DNA of 64,000 nucleotides from Eunapius fragilis (lineage: Eukaryota > Porifera > Demospongiae > Spongillida > Spongillidae), in NCBI GenBank assembly GCA_963681505.1, contig OY811973.1:5180128-5244127 (forward strand), given 5' to 3'. A program made the translations under genes and the position numbers. A model generated the notes under the pieces. It was not told where the DNA came from. It did no database searches and saw nothing but the letters and a program-made list of their open reading frames with translations. Positions 36,001-48,044 of this stretch are shown here, one piece after another (within the stretch, counting starts at the first letter, position 1; the number at the start of each line of letters is the position of its first letter).

Positions 36001-36423
36001 GTTTCACAGAGACATGGCATACAGCGGAAACGACAGTCAAAGCGTTCCAGGCCTTTGGGTTCAGCAGAGAAGAAGATACTCATTGTCTTCTGTTACTATA
36101 TTCTGCTTGGAATTATGTCACTTGCAAGTATTGAATTGAATGCAACAACAAACAGGAGGTTGAAAAGCTCTATTTCATTGTACTTTCAATGTGAAGGCAC
36201 AGCCCAAGGAAACTGTAATAGTTATAAAGAAGATGCATTGAAATACACATTCCATGAGGTGACGGATACTGCATACATCCTTGTTGCTTTGTTCCCACTG
36301 ATGAATTTGATATATGCTTTTCAATTTGGAAGATGGAAAGATAAGTTTTGTGGAAAAGGCAAAAGTAACGTTAATGCAAGTACACAGAACACAGACTTGC
36401 CTTTGGAAAGTCTTCAAAAATAG
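26008..36423 (+). CDS. Frizzled-like (class F) seven-transmembrane receptor
   Basis: Seven exons join in phase: 26008-26133, 27415-27841, 27909-28137, 28240-28295, 35035-35139, 35571-35914, 36010-36423, giving 566 aa. Residues 1-42 hold a hydrophobic signal sequence. About 50-185 is a Frizzled-type cysteine-rich domain with ten or more Cys, including the C.A..PF.C...FP.C core (KCQAAILPFMCLYLFPLC). C204, C215 and C219 form a linker. Membrane segments lie near 234-254, 264-286, 315-338, the CIHAAIVLLAIVLP segment, the FYAIVLPITIITP segment, KKILIVFCYYILLG and TAYILVALFPLMNL. The segment before loop two reads STITWSV, like the TLTWFL of Frizzleds. The KTxxxW Dishevelled-binding motif expected after helix seven is missing; GRWKDKF stands there. 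Intron 4 is 6.7 kb because of a CACTA-like element. It could be a diverged Frizzled or a sponge-specific class F receptor. The start was chosen because it opens the signal sequence in phase. Confidence 0.85.
26478..26890 (+). repeat. G-run repeats in intron 1 of the Frizzled-like gene
   Basis: Two or three nested copies: a G-run at 26477-26500, the border GGGGCGGATCCAGGAATTTT at 26544, its inverse CCCTGGATCCGCCACTGAC at 26752, and a 28-base G-run at 26822-26849. The paired borders in opposite orientation mark an element of roughly 220 bp (26544-26770). Confidence 0.8.
26936..26999 (+). repeat. TG microsatellite
   Basis: Pure (TG)n of about 64 bp in intron 1. Confidence 0.97.
28567..28672. 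repeat. Fold-back, about 105 bp
   Basis: GTTCACTTACTTTTCTAATT..ATTCAAGTCAACAATCT pairs with AGATCGTTGACTTGAAT..AGGAAAGTTAGTGAAC. It lies in intron 4 of the Frizzled-like gene, outside the CACTA-like element. Confidence 0.85.
29600..29825 (+). repeat. G-run minisatellite repeat element
   Basis: Borders CTCCGGATCCAGGATTTGG at 29600 and its inverse ATGCTGGATCCGGGGCTGG near 29810 enclose G-runs and two GGTCCGATACGAAAAG-type spacers. Inserted within the CACTA-like element. Confidence 0.85.
30101..33510 (+). repeat. Satellite array, 24 units of 142 or 152 bp
   Basis: ACACCTGGTTG starts units at 30101, 30243, 30385, 30527, 30669, 30811, 30963, 31115, 31257, 31399, 31551, 31693, 31835, 31977, 32129, 32281, 32433, 32575, 32717, 32859, 33001, 33153, 33295 and 33447. 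Short units are 142 bp with a TTTTCATGTGAATA junction. Long units are 152 bp with a TGTTATTTAATTAGAATA junction. Units differ by only a few substitutions. The last unit is truncated. Minus-strand open frames of 60-112 codons recur because the unit lacks stops in some frames; they are artefacts. Confidence 0.97.
33960..34527 (+). other. Possible exons of an unknown gene inside the CACTA-like element
   Basis: A frame at 33969 reads SLRSLGFSKEKTKRF, then SQYRERSDRQQEHR, ending near a donor-like GGTAAGG at 34072. Around 34328-34510 an open segment after an acceptor-like CAG reads GDGDDTEFLPNIEQMCTRRA, then AAQTWHGANPSSSMLQKW, to a stop. The composition looks coding but I recognise no domain. It may be a remnant of an element-encoded protein. 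Confidence 0.35.
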
Positions 36424-36843
36424 AAGAAACATATATAACAGCATTGCTAAATGAGTGTGCATTGTACAATTTTTGTTTGCGCATAAGATGAATGTTTTTG
36501 CCTATGAGAACTCTCTTTCTGTAACATAATCCCCTGTATTGATTATTCGTCTTCTCTCATTTCAATCCGCAGTTTCTAAAAAACTCAAACTGTATCAGAG
36601 CTGCTATACCATACTACCGGTACTAAGTATTTTAAATACCTGGACGCGTCAAGATGACGTCATCTTTTCCAAACTAGTTTGTAGACGCCCCCTAACGCCC
36701 ATTCGGCCTGTCTGTTGTTATATTTCAATGCAATGAAGGCGAGACCCAGATTTTGATAAGCACATTCATGCTTTTAAATCAATTTGACAATTTTTAGCGA
36801 CCTAAAAAAAAAAATCCACCGTTGGTGCTCTATAACTATTAAT

Positions 36844-39488
36844 ATGTCGTCGACCATTTTTTGCAGCTGCATTACAAATCGCGCGGGCTTCTACCTTCAA
36901 CTCATGGAAAAAGCTACGCAACTTCAAGGTATTTCGTTTGATGTAGTCCACCCTTCATGGCCATACTCTAACATACGTGGGGAATGTCCTGCAGACGTAT
37001 TAAAAGAATTGGTTCTAAGTCACGACGATGATAAGTTATCGACGTTGTCAGACAAAGCTTTACAGTTGTTGGACGCCTGCACTGTCTTGGACTATTCACA
37101 GAAGGAACAAAAAAACGTGGCCTTCCAGTTACACACGTCGGGTGTGGCACTGTGGAATAAGAGCGTTGCTCTTAAATCTGCCACGGCCATTTCCTCTCCT
37201 CTAAACGCACAACGTACGTAAGCCTCCAAATGCCATTACCGTAGGTAGCACTTGGATTGAATCGCTTTATCCGTCCCCTCAGTACGTCACATAGCATGCA
37301 ATGTAGTGTTCATGTGTACCCCTTCGGAGCAGTCGGAGAACATATATCAGAAGCAACTGGCTGTATGTGTATTCAACATGTATTACACGTATAATTTCCG
37401 TAAACACACAGATGGCTACGAAAACTGGAAGAGCCTGGATTGGTAAGGGACTATATCAGTTACATATTGTTTCCTAACCTAACTCTCCCCCCCCCCCCCC
37501 CCCCACACACACACTAGATTGTAGTAACCCCACAATGGCTGACACAGCTCTTCAGCTAGCTATTGAGGTTTGTAAATGCATCTGTTAAGCTCTGATGTTG
37601 AGTATTGTGTGTGACGTTCTAGTGCTGGGAAAAGTTTAGTGCCAACTTCCCTGCTGTATGTAAAGAACCTTCAAATTTGAAGTCACTGTTCAGAATACTA
37701 TGTTCCAGAGCAGAGGCTGTAAGATAATCATTTACATGACAAAGACACCAGAACCAGGTGCTTTATAGTTTGCACTCAGTCATTAGGTTTGGGACAGAGT
37801 GACACTGCAATAAGATTCATCCAGCAAGCAAAGGAATTGCTTCATGTTTTGGAAAAAGAAGTATGTATGTTGCGTGTTGTTATGTGAGCTTTCATTGCAT
37901 TATTTCAACAGACTGCATATCTCTCATTGCTGTGCTACAACTTGGGACTGGATGAATTTCAGAAAGAGAATTTCCAATGCAGTGTCATATGGCTCAAGTG
38001 AGTTGTAGCCATCCGTGCACATTGACATGAATGATGTACCTTCTCCTTGTTTTAGGGAGAGCTATGACCTTGGGCGGGGGTGTATAGATGTGGGTGCAAC
38101 TAAACAGGTTGTGTTGAGCTGAGCGCCAAGCACTGTGCACAGTTATCATGATGTTGCATGGATATAGGCACGCACCCTACGCCTTCTTGCTAATGCGTAC
38201 TTGCAGTGGGATGGCTCTACTTACTGGCAAAAGGCCCTGAACGCCATCAGTCTGGCAAATTCTGAGCACAATCACCCAGCAGGGCTCATGTTGAAAACCA
38301 ACATCCTGTTACAATATGACAGTGGAGACGAGCGGCTAAATAATGGTAGGGTCAATGTTTGTGTGTGGGAGCTTTATAGAGTATTCATATTGTGTATGTG
38401 TTACACGTGGAAATATAGAGTAAGTGATTAGGTGGTAATAAATTTATGTGAATGTGAGCACTAATATTTTATATTACTACAATGCACTTAGCCCATTTAT
38501 CATACATGTACATGTACAATGTTGCTCCAATAATATCTTTGCTCGCAGGTATTGGCCTGTTGTGTTTTATTTAGATTGTGTTTGTTTTATAGTTTGTGTC
38601 TGTACTGTACTTTGGACGTAATTTTGTTTGGACAGCATTCAAAGAGACACTTCAGCATCCTGATCTGAGTGTAGATCTGGCATTGAACATTGTCCGGTTA
38701 GCTGCTCAACATAACAGGTACGTTGTTGCGGGCATCACTAAGGTGGGGGGGGGGGGGGGGAGGGATGGGTGGAACGTAGCTTATTGGTTTTAGAAGTCAC
38801 TGCATTTACCGCTGCCTTCTGCCATGGCTGGCACTCTGCTTCAGACAACAGTTGGCATCCATTGGCATTCAGTTATTGGAGAAGAAGTTCCAGAACACCC
38901 CAGATGTGCATGAGATCCACCTCCTTCATTTGGTAGGGAAACCTGTGCAATCAAATTTGTATCAACTCATCACTGAATATCTTGCTGTGCAGGACCTTCT
39001 GTTGAACAGCAGTCAGAGGAGTGAGGCAAAGCAGCTGGTTGAAGATTGCATCATAGGTATGCCACTCTTCCAGGGCCTGTTGGTCTCAATATCACACCAC
39101 TCTGACAACAAGCGCACAATACTGGTGACCCGATGGACATCAAAACCAAGAAACGCTTCCATGTTGTTATGTGGGAGCAGGCAGCAAAGGCTTATGAAGT
39201 AATTTCATGTGACGCTAGTGATGTAACCATTTAAGGTCTTACTTGTAGGCATCTGATTTCAAAGAAGCGGTTTGCTGGTACAACTATTCTCTGAGCATCT
39301 TCCCTTTGCAAGAGGGAGGTAATGGTGTGGCCAAACTCCAGGTGGGTCTTTGGTAATATTTTGGTATTCCATACATGTACTTGCTTGCGGTTTTAGCATG
39401 GTTTGGAAACACGATCAATGGCATGGCTACCTCTTGTCAATATCACATGGATGATTGCTTGCCAATTGTTTAATTCAGCATACAGAAT

Positions 39489-39567
<79 letters not shown>

Positions 39568-42500
39568 GGTGCTTGCTGGGACAACTTCACTTAAGTGTTT
39601 AGAACTTTGTTTAGATAACAATGCTGCTGAAGTGGTCTAGAATACCATTGAATAGAACCCCTTAACCCCACAAGATCAATTGTCTCACACATCAAACGTT
39701 TTTAGCAATTCTTCAGACTAATACTATAATCAATTAGATCATCGTTGCAAATTTTCACATCCGGATGATTTCCTCATATAGCATTAAGTGATATACAGGC
39801 TGTTTGCAAAAGAGCGCAACGCTTTTATATGAACATAATTCCTTAATAGAATTTCTAATCTAAATAAATTTATGAATGTACAATAATCACATTTAGTCAT
39901 ATATGAACCACAGTTATCTTTAACAGTTCAAAAGATAAAATCAAATATCTTCCAATGAACTAATTTGATGCAATAATGTACGGAGACTTTTAATTTATGA
40001 CATGATTTATAAACAGCAGAATAACTTTGATGAACGTTTGAAAAAGTATGATGTTTGACTAGAGAATATAATCAAAACTTGAAAAAGCTAAATGACCACT
40101 ACAATTTTAAATATCTTTTAGTTTTGATAACTCACCATTTCATAATTCATTACCGAATCAAATAGTGTTTTTCACTTAATTTAATACTGGTCTAATTATT
40201 AAGAATAGTTATCCCATAACTGCTTTAACTTCATAACTTTAAAGCAAATTATAGTCTTAAATGTTAATACTCACTATTGAACTTAGTACTAGAAATCAAT
40301 GCTGTTCCACTGCATATTCATATTATGCGTTACTTATTTGTAATTGAAATCAATTATCTCTAACCATAATCTTGAATAACTTTGTTAATAAAGAGTTATT
40401 TTGATTTATGAGGGTTTAGATACAATTACTTAACCGCTTACAATCTAATTGGATGGTTAGTATTCAGTTAACTACTACAACATATGTTAGTAATAAAGCA
40501 GTTAATTAATTTCAATCCTGAGTTATTATAGTGATTTAAAACTGTTGTATTCTTTTGCAAACACCCTGTATATAATCATTCTTTTTGTATTGTACAGAAA
40601 ATTTTGCTATAATTCTGGTACATCTGTAGTGAAATTCTGGTGTGTAGTGTTTGGTTCAATCGACATAATGTACCGTTCCATTGAGATGTCACTCTTACAC
40701 TTACAATTACCAAAAATGATGGGTAACAATCTGGTCATAAAGTGTTGGAGAGTATGTTGTATTTGATGTTGTATGAGCTTTTTGTACCTTTCTGAACCCA
40801 TTTATTTATCTAAGGATTAGTTTCCTCTCCATTTTACTCACCATATGTATTACAGCGCAACAGAGCATCCTGTTATATACAGCTTCAGGAGTATGAACAG
40901 GTATGTACTCTAACTACTGTGCTCCTTATCATTACTTCTGGCATAGGCATCTGAAGCTATTCAAAATGCCAAGAACAATGACCCAGAGTCACCACTCTGC
41001 CATTTTTTAGACTTTAAGTTGTCAATGCTACTTGGAAAAGAAGAGCAAGGTACCTCAATGATCTCTGTCTAATCCCTGTAAGTGGTGATCAAATTATTCA
41101 GCCATCCAAGCGGTCATTGCTATGGCTAAGTGCAACACTGAGAAGGATGATATGGCTGGACTTGTATCACTTGTAGCTCAAATGGCTTTTGAGGTATCTG
41201 CGATGTGTTCAATGTAATTGAGACTAACTGTTTCATTGCATTGTGTCATATCTGAAGAAAAGCAACCGGAATATAGCTATTATTGCACTAGAAAAGCTCA
41301 TTGATCATACTTGTAACTTTCAGCAAACCTTTACAGCTCTAAGGTGTGTGTGCCTATGTATACATGCATGCATGTTACATATGTCAGGTTTCATACATGT
41401 ACTAATCCTTTCTATAGATGTCTAATTCGACTAAAGCTCACTATTCTTGGTAATGGTTGTAATTCTGGAACTGAAAGAATGTAAGTCAGTGCAGGGGAAG
41501 TATGAATCTTCCACATTCTTTTTTGTTCTCCATTGCTATTTTTGGCAATTTTATTGCATGGATGAACCCACAGGCCAATTCTTCAAAGCTTACTTGCATA
41601 CATCAAGTTAGCTCAGGAAAAATTCAAAGCCCTCCAGTCCTGTGCACCATGGGATGCCGAAGTTGTATGGTTTATGAAAATAGCATGGAACCTGGCACTC
41701 CAGTGTGGGGAGAACTACAATGAAATGGTTCAGTTCTTTGATGCCTGTGGTCAGGTAAGCAAAAACAATTTCTAAGGTACTGTGTACAAGTGCTAGTAAT
41801 TTTTCCTCTGACCATTGTATATAAAGCTCTCTAACTTGGTGACTTCAGAGGCAAATGTTTTGTCTCGCCAAAAGACTTGTCACCTCATGGCTGCAGCTGC
41901 GGGCATCAACCTTGCAAGGTCCTGCAAACAGCAGGACGAGAAGGTAGGTCCCGATGGCGTTTCCAATGGCATTCATTGAATGTATCATCTGGACGTTTAG
42001 ACCTCAGCTCTGGAGTCAGTCCTGAAACAGGTTTCAGGATTTAATGCCATATGCCAGCGGCTCCACGCTGGAATAGACACAAGTGACCCCACACTTCCAC
42101 TGCTAACACTCTATGAATTTGAAGCAAAACTGTACCTAGGACTTCCTGATTTGGACTCACTGGTTGCCAAGGTGGCTGCCATGTCTCATGCTGATCCCAA
42201 GACATATGAGGCCTTTGCAGGTAGTGCAGTATTCTAGTAGTTCTGTTCTAACCTTGCAATGTTTCATCTGTTTGCATAGCACTGGCCATTCAGGGACCTC
42301 CTTCAGTTAGCAGTGTCGGGATTCGTTCCTTAAAGATGGCTATTCAGCATCACCTCCAAGTCAAGAAAGTGGACTATATGAGGCTAAGGTTAGATGTGGA
42401 GCTATGCTTCAACTATTTTGCATGTCCCATAGTCAACAGAGTAATTATCCTATTTTTAATGCAGTAAGAAGTGGGAACTAATGTCAAAAGTAGAATATTA

Positions 42501-44410
42501 TTTCTAGTAATGTTGCATTTGTTTGATGTGCAAAAAAGTTTGCTACTAGAAGTGATATTTTCAATTTGTAAATCACAAATACATAATCAGTCATAAAAGC
42601 ACATTAGGTTTTTCTATGATTGACTAGAAGATCTTGGTTACTTCAGGTCAGGGTTGTGACAAACAAGTCCAGAGCTCCAGCTTTCCCCATACATGCATCT
42701 CACCTGGATAGTAAATATTATGGGGTACATCATTGAGGAGTAAACTGCCAAGTGGTATATAGTATCATGGTCCATGCATTAATAGAAGTTTTTTTCTATA
42801 TTTAAAGGGGTATCATTATTTACCCTTCAAATTTAAAAATGTTTTGGACTCATTTTGGTACCACATTGACTAATATTTGGTATCTGTGGGATTAGAGGCA
42901 TCCGCAGCACCTTTCAGCGCCTTTTAAAATTCTGTGTTCCGCTATCAAACTATGTATTGAATGTTTCACTACCCCGTACTGCCCATTTGTAGAAATTGGC
43001 TATTTTCAATGAAGCGTCGAGTCCTCACAATTTTCTATAAAGAGGTTGTTAGGCCAGCGAAACATGTGAAGCTACTTAACATGCATTGATTGTTTTGCAG
43101 CTGCACGGTGACATGTCACAAAAAGGGCAGAAATGTATCGTTTGAGAATGGTGGAAAATTGTAATGGAAGTAAGAAAAGTTACTGATTGAGTCCAAACAA
43201 TTGAGATATTAATTAACCTGAAAAAGAATGACACTCACACAATTTCTATCAATTATTTCATGGACCATGATATTTGACTATTACACATGGCCTTTATGCT
43301 CTCAATAAAACTTAGTGTGTTTGCAGGAGTAATCTGCAGAACAGCAAAAATGTCTTGGTGGCAAATTTTGCTACAGTGACTGATTACATCTGATCTAAAG
43401 TTAAACTATATTCCAATTTGATTCATGCTACAGTAATTCTAACCTCAATCAGAATAAATGAAGACATTTTATTAAATGAAGTATATTATAAATTTAAAAT
43501 CTTGATTTAATTGGTTTGTAAAAATGTGATTAATTAGTAGAACTGTTGGCAACAATTATAAGAATAATGCTCCCAACTTGTGGTGTACCTGGATATATGT
43601 CTTGCATCATATATAGACCACAATATTGTACCAATGCCTTGGCTATCTTATTTTCAGTAAGTGCTACCACAGCCTAGTTCTGCTCACAATGGGAGCGGAG
43701 AATAGCAGTGACATGGCCAGCAAAGAACAGGGTTGGAAAGTGCTGACTGAAGTTTTGGAAGTACTGGACACAAGGCCTAAGGTACCTCCCAACATATAAA
43801 AAATTAATGCAAAAATAGTATAATGCAAATACCCTCAATACCATGATTCTTACAGATATGCACTGTTGGTTGGACACTTGTTTGGCCTATACATTTCTGG
43901 CATAGACAAGCCTTGGCAATTGTGTTGTTGGGTGGTGTGTACTATTTCTCAGTTTTCATGTCCATAGTGTCAAATATAACAAACTATCAGATACAAGGAG
44001 CATTGTTATTACCCATCATACTATGCCTTTGCACAAAGAAAGTATTACCAATAAATGTCAACTCTCATTTTTTAGAACAGCTTCCCCGAGCTGGAGGTTC
44101 TGTGGTTCCTAACAAAGGCATGGAACTGTGGCATTCACTTTTACAGGTACAGTGTACAAGCTATATTACGTGACAGTTACTTTATACTTATTGATTGTAA
44201 AGCTCCCTTCGATTCAAAGAAGCAGAGCAGTGGTGCAGTATGGGGATGAGATATTTAAAACACTTGCCTCAAATGAGGGAAAATTATGAAGAACAGGTGT
44301 GCATATACATACTGTTGATTGGACATTTAATTACTGATGCAAATCCTTGAATCACCCAGATGACGGGGGTTTACTCAGAAATTCTTAGTCGCCTTCAATC
44401 CATAAAATGA
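36844..44410 (+). CDS. TEX11: TEX11/ZIP4 (SPO22 family) meiotic crossover protein
   Basis: Twenty-seven exons join in phase to 930 aa, close to vertebrate TEX11: 36844-37213, 37283-37362, 37412-37442, 37518-37567, 37623-37718, 37780-37860, 37912-37997, 38056-38107, 38168-38345, 38636-38717, 38845-38932, 38993-39056, 39113-39198, 39249-39341, 40856-40900, 40947-41049, 41102-41193, 41258-41343, 41418-41480, 41574-41754, 41827-41943, 42001-42220, 42280-42388, 43658-43781, 44076-44146, 44203-44296, 44360-44410. The protein is helical and TPR-like. Family phrases are RHIACNVVFMC and KTGRAWIDCSN after residue 120, and AVCWYNYSLSIF and RNRASCYIQLQEY near 455-490. Known role: ZIP4/TEX11 is a ZMM protein linking crossover formation to synapsis in meiosis. 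Most introns are about 50-70 bp; longer ones hold a TIR element and a fold-back. An in-frame Met also exists at 36784. Exon 13's acceptor (39112) is least certain. Confidence 0.93.
39491..39565 (+). repeat. TG microsatellite in a TEX11 intron
   Basis: Pure (TG)n of about 75 bp in the 1.5-kb intron 14. Confidence 0.97.
39794..40570. mobile_element. AT-rich non-autonomous element with short TIRs in a TEX11 intron
   Basis: The left end TACAGGCTGTTTGCAAAAGA is matched by the inverse of TCTTTTGCAAACACCCTGTA at the right end, with TA at both flanks. The 780-bp interior is AT-rich and non-coding. A TA target would suit a Tc1/mariner-type MITE; the family assignment is a guess. Confidence 0.75.
42767..43270. 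repeat. Degenerate fold-back in TEX11 intron 23
   Basis: ATCATGGTCCATGCATTAAT at the left and TTATTTCATGGACCATGAT at the right are inverted. Inner phrases (TTTGGACTCA and its inverse TGAGTCCAAA) also pair. The middle is diverged. Confidence 0.6.
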
Positions 44411-44752
44411 AGGCATTTGTGCATATTTGACATGCATACACCCAACTTCATGAGTACAGGTTTTGGAATAATATATAAGATTTTTTGTGCATTGGTCCAA
44501 ACTATTACACATCATGATCAGTCATTGGCTGGAGTAACAAAGTAGGGCTGGCAAATGTTTCAGCTATCCACATTTTTGCTATGAAGTGTACTGGTTTATG
44601 CTTGAGTTGTTTTCAATCCTAAACTAGATCACATGTACATTTAAGATGATAGTGTGGCTTGAGCCATTGGTAATTTGACGTGGATATAACCACTATCCCA
44701 ATCCAGAGTTATACTTGTTTGCTTCCAAATAATTTACCCATATACATGTAAT

Positions 44753-45368
44753 GCCAGCACACATTACCCCCATACAATGCTAGCACACATTACCCCCATA
44801 CAATGCTAGCACACATTACCCCCATACAATGCTAGCACACATTACCCCCATACAATGCTAGCACACATTACCCCATACAATGCCAGCACACATTACCCCC
44901 ATACAATGCCAGCACACATTACCCCCATACAATGCCAGCACACATTACCCCCATACAATGCCAGCACACATTACCCCCATACAATGCCAGCACACATTAC
45001 CCCCATACAATGCCAGCACACATTACCCCCATACAATGCTAGCACACATTACCCCCATACAATGCTAGCACACATTACCCCCATACAATGCCAGCACACA
45101 TTACCCCCATACAATGCTAGCACACATTACCCCATACAATGCCAGCACACATTACCCCCATACAATGCTAGCACACATTACCCCCATACAATGCTAGCAC
45201 ACATTACCCCATACAATGCCAGCACACATTACCCCCATACAATGCTAGCACACATTACCCCCATACAATGCCAGCACACATTACCCCCATACAATGCCAG
45301 CACACATTACCCTCATACAATGCCTGCACACATTACCCCATACAATGCCAGCACACATTACCCCATCT
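44753..45368 (+). repeat. 26-bp minisatellite, about 24 units
   Basis: Tandem units of ACACATTACCCCCATACAAT plus GCTAGC or GCCAGC (26 bp, some 25 bp through loss of one C). Two unit types, GCTAGC and GCCAGC, are interspersed. The 179-codon open frame over it is an artefact. It starts 340 bp after the TEX11 stop. Confidence 0.97.
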
Positions 45369-46017
45369 CATGCCAACAAACTCGGTATTACTAATCCACA
45401 AATCCATCTTATTTAATTATGATTCTTTAAATACATGCATAAAATACTAGATCTCATGCCCTGATCAATATCGATTGCAAACTCCAATATTTATATATAC
45501 ACATATATAGGCAAATTTCATATATTGTTACTTATTTGATATGTTGTTATGAACATTAAGAATGGATGGTTACATGATCTGACATGTACATTATTATTAT
45601 TATTTTTAATAATAATAATTATTATTATTGTCAGTTTAGTCCCATAGATATTCTAATCAACAATTGTTCCTGAGCACAACAGCAGTGCCCGTGCATCGGC
45701 TCACATCAAGGTAATACTAAGTCTGCCATATAATTGGCAGATGGCATGTGACTTGGAGTGGTTTCCCCTGGTGGCTAGGCGAGATAAGGTCTGCATGTCT
45801 TCTGCACCCCTACACCCATATGTCTTTGCTCTAAGCATTTGGCTCTATTAGAGTTGTGCTTGCACACCTCGGCTGCCAGAGCTGCAGATCAGTCCACCCA
45901 TCACACTCGCTTCCTTAAAGTACTTAGATGTGACGGTCAGATCCAAGGCTGCTGGTTTGCCCCAATCCCAATGAGGAATGAAAATGTCAGCTGGTCGTGT
46001 TCAATGTCCTTCATGCC
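45369..46017. other. AT-rich spacer, no gene recognised
   Basis: Contains an imperfect TTATTATTATT/AATAATAATAAT inverted pair near 45590-45630. A 90-codon frame at 45839 has no motif I know. Its end overlaps the repeat at 46018 and shares the SLGAHGLYESSQCTY phrase. Confidence 0.45.
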
Positions 46018-46400
46018 CCCCAACCAAATGATATTTTCTTTAGGTGCTCATGGATTATATGAGAGCAGTCAGTGTACTTATTTACATGTATCATCATTTT
46101 TCAGAGCTTAGGGCCTAGAATAGGGCCTAGAAATCGCACTTCCGTTGAATAGTTAGTGAGATACACTCCACATACAAGATGCGTAACACGATCATCACGT
46201 GCCACTTATCGTCAGTCAGCCGTCCAGACCTAGCTGTTTTTGATGTTGTAGTTAAATGACCAATAATTATTGTAATGTACTGACTTAGCATGCATGACCA
46301 CATGTAGGAGTGGCTAGGTTGCACTAATTGGGATTACATGTTACAAAGACGTAGGTGGCGATTACACAAAGGAGTTTGCCATGAACACTTCTTGTTAGGA
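46018..46400 (-). repeat. Inverted repeat, partner of 14840-15165
   Basis: Inverse of the segment at 14840-15165, as described there. It is slightly longer at the 46335-46400 end. Confidence 0.85.
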
Positions 46401-46449
46401 CTAATGTTTTTCATGGACGAATGGCTATTTCTAACAAAGCTTCCATGGG

Positions 46450-46740
46450 GTATGCGGCCTTCAGGAAGAGGGGGGTCGCATTCGAATTGTTTAATAGGTG
46501 ACCTTACAATAACACACATGCATCATACGGCAGGGGCGGATACAGGATTTTTGAAAACGGGGGTTTACAGTTCACACCCGCGATACGAAAAGCGGGCATC
46601 AGGCCCGAGAGGGGGGGGGGGGGGGGGGACGGGGACGGGGGAAAACAGTATGCTTCAGGCCCTGTATCCGCCCCCGTACGGTAAATGGTGAAGGTGACCT
46701 TGTTTTGGGGGAAGAGGGGGGGGGGGGGGGGGGGGTCGCT
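46450..46740 (+). repeat. Dispersed repeat plus G-run minisatellite element
   Basis: 46450-46530 repeats 13139-13227 in direct orientation. 46533-46680 is a G-run element with the GGGGCGGATACAGGATTTTT border, two spacer phrases (CGCGATACGAAAAGCGGG, CATCAGGCCCGAGAG) and the inverse border CCCTGTATCCGCCCC. A further G-run lies at 46718-46734. 46741-47164 shows no gene. Confidence 0.8.
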
Positions 46741-47164
46741 CATACCTATCGACACCCCACGTCATGTTTATCGAACTATGGTCACCGAAGGTTGGTAATC
46801 CTATCGGTAGCATCCTTTGTAACTAGATCCCTTCAACCAAACAGTAAACACTTTATTTGCTCACCCGGGTTCCTGGGTGGACATTCAGGACAAGAGACAT
46901 TAAGATTTATTTTTAGTCTAACCTGCATGGTGTTTTCCCTTTGTTGTTTACAGTACTGTACTAGTAATGTGCCAACACATATCCAGTGACAATGTTGCTT
47001 TTCATATCTTTGTTGCTTCTTGCATGGATTTAATTCCCTACTCATCGTCCTTCATAGTGTATATACTCTTCTTGCTTCATGGTCAAAATGCTAATTGCGT
47101 CATTGCTTTGTGCAAAACAGAGGTACCATAATATCTTGAGCACAACACAATAAACACTTGAAGC

Positions 47165-47979
47165 ACATCATGTAACCTACCAGGCCACCATACCTATACA
47201 CCATCACATGTATACAGACCATCACCTACATACCATGATGACATATCAGTACACCTCACACATGTAGATAGTGGCAAAAAAATGACATGTTACATGTACA
47301 GGCATAGATCTATTGGTACACACTCAACAGGTCAAGTTTTTATAAAGAGGGAAGGAAAACACCCACAACTACCTATATACATAGTTCTTATCTAAATGAC
47401 CAAGCATCCTGTCCACTTTCAGCCATTGCCGGTCCAAAGTTCCATACCAGCACCTTCTACATTCACATGCACAGATCTTACATCACCAAATACAAATGCC
47501 AAGCACACCACAAATCTACATGCATGCATCACATGAAGTCTGCAGAGCCTTGTAGCTACTTGATGACCATCTGTTTGAGTTGTTGGTGAAGCATTTTGTC
47601 ATGCTGGCTGTATCACATTGATCATACAGCCACCTAGGGAGCATTTCATGTAGAGTAGGAAAAATAAATAGTGTTCTTAGCCTATCCTGTTGATCACTAC
47701 CCCTTTAACCTAGAGCTGATAAGGGTAGGCTAAGAACACAGTACCCTTAGACTACCTGTAATGTAGAATTATGCTGCATGTCTTTGGTGTACATATGAGT
47801 TGGTGTATATGGTGCATGTGGGGCATTTGCCATATTGTTGCCCTCCTTGGCAATAAGTGATGCAACCCTCAGAGTTGCTTTAGCAACAAATTTTTAAAAT
47901 TCCCCCTCTAAGGTTTTCCCCAGTGTGTGGGACAGTAATGTTCACTGTAATGTTCACTGTTCTGATGTGTAGAGCTATT

Positions 47980-48044
<65 letters not shown>

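Noticed and set aside
44753-45394. Possible CRISPR array or 179-codon repeat protein
   Set aside because: The 26-bp units are contiguous with no spacers, and the genome is eukaryotic. The open frame is a by-product of the minisatellite.
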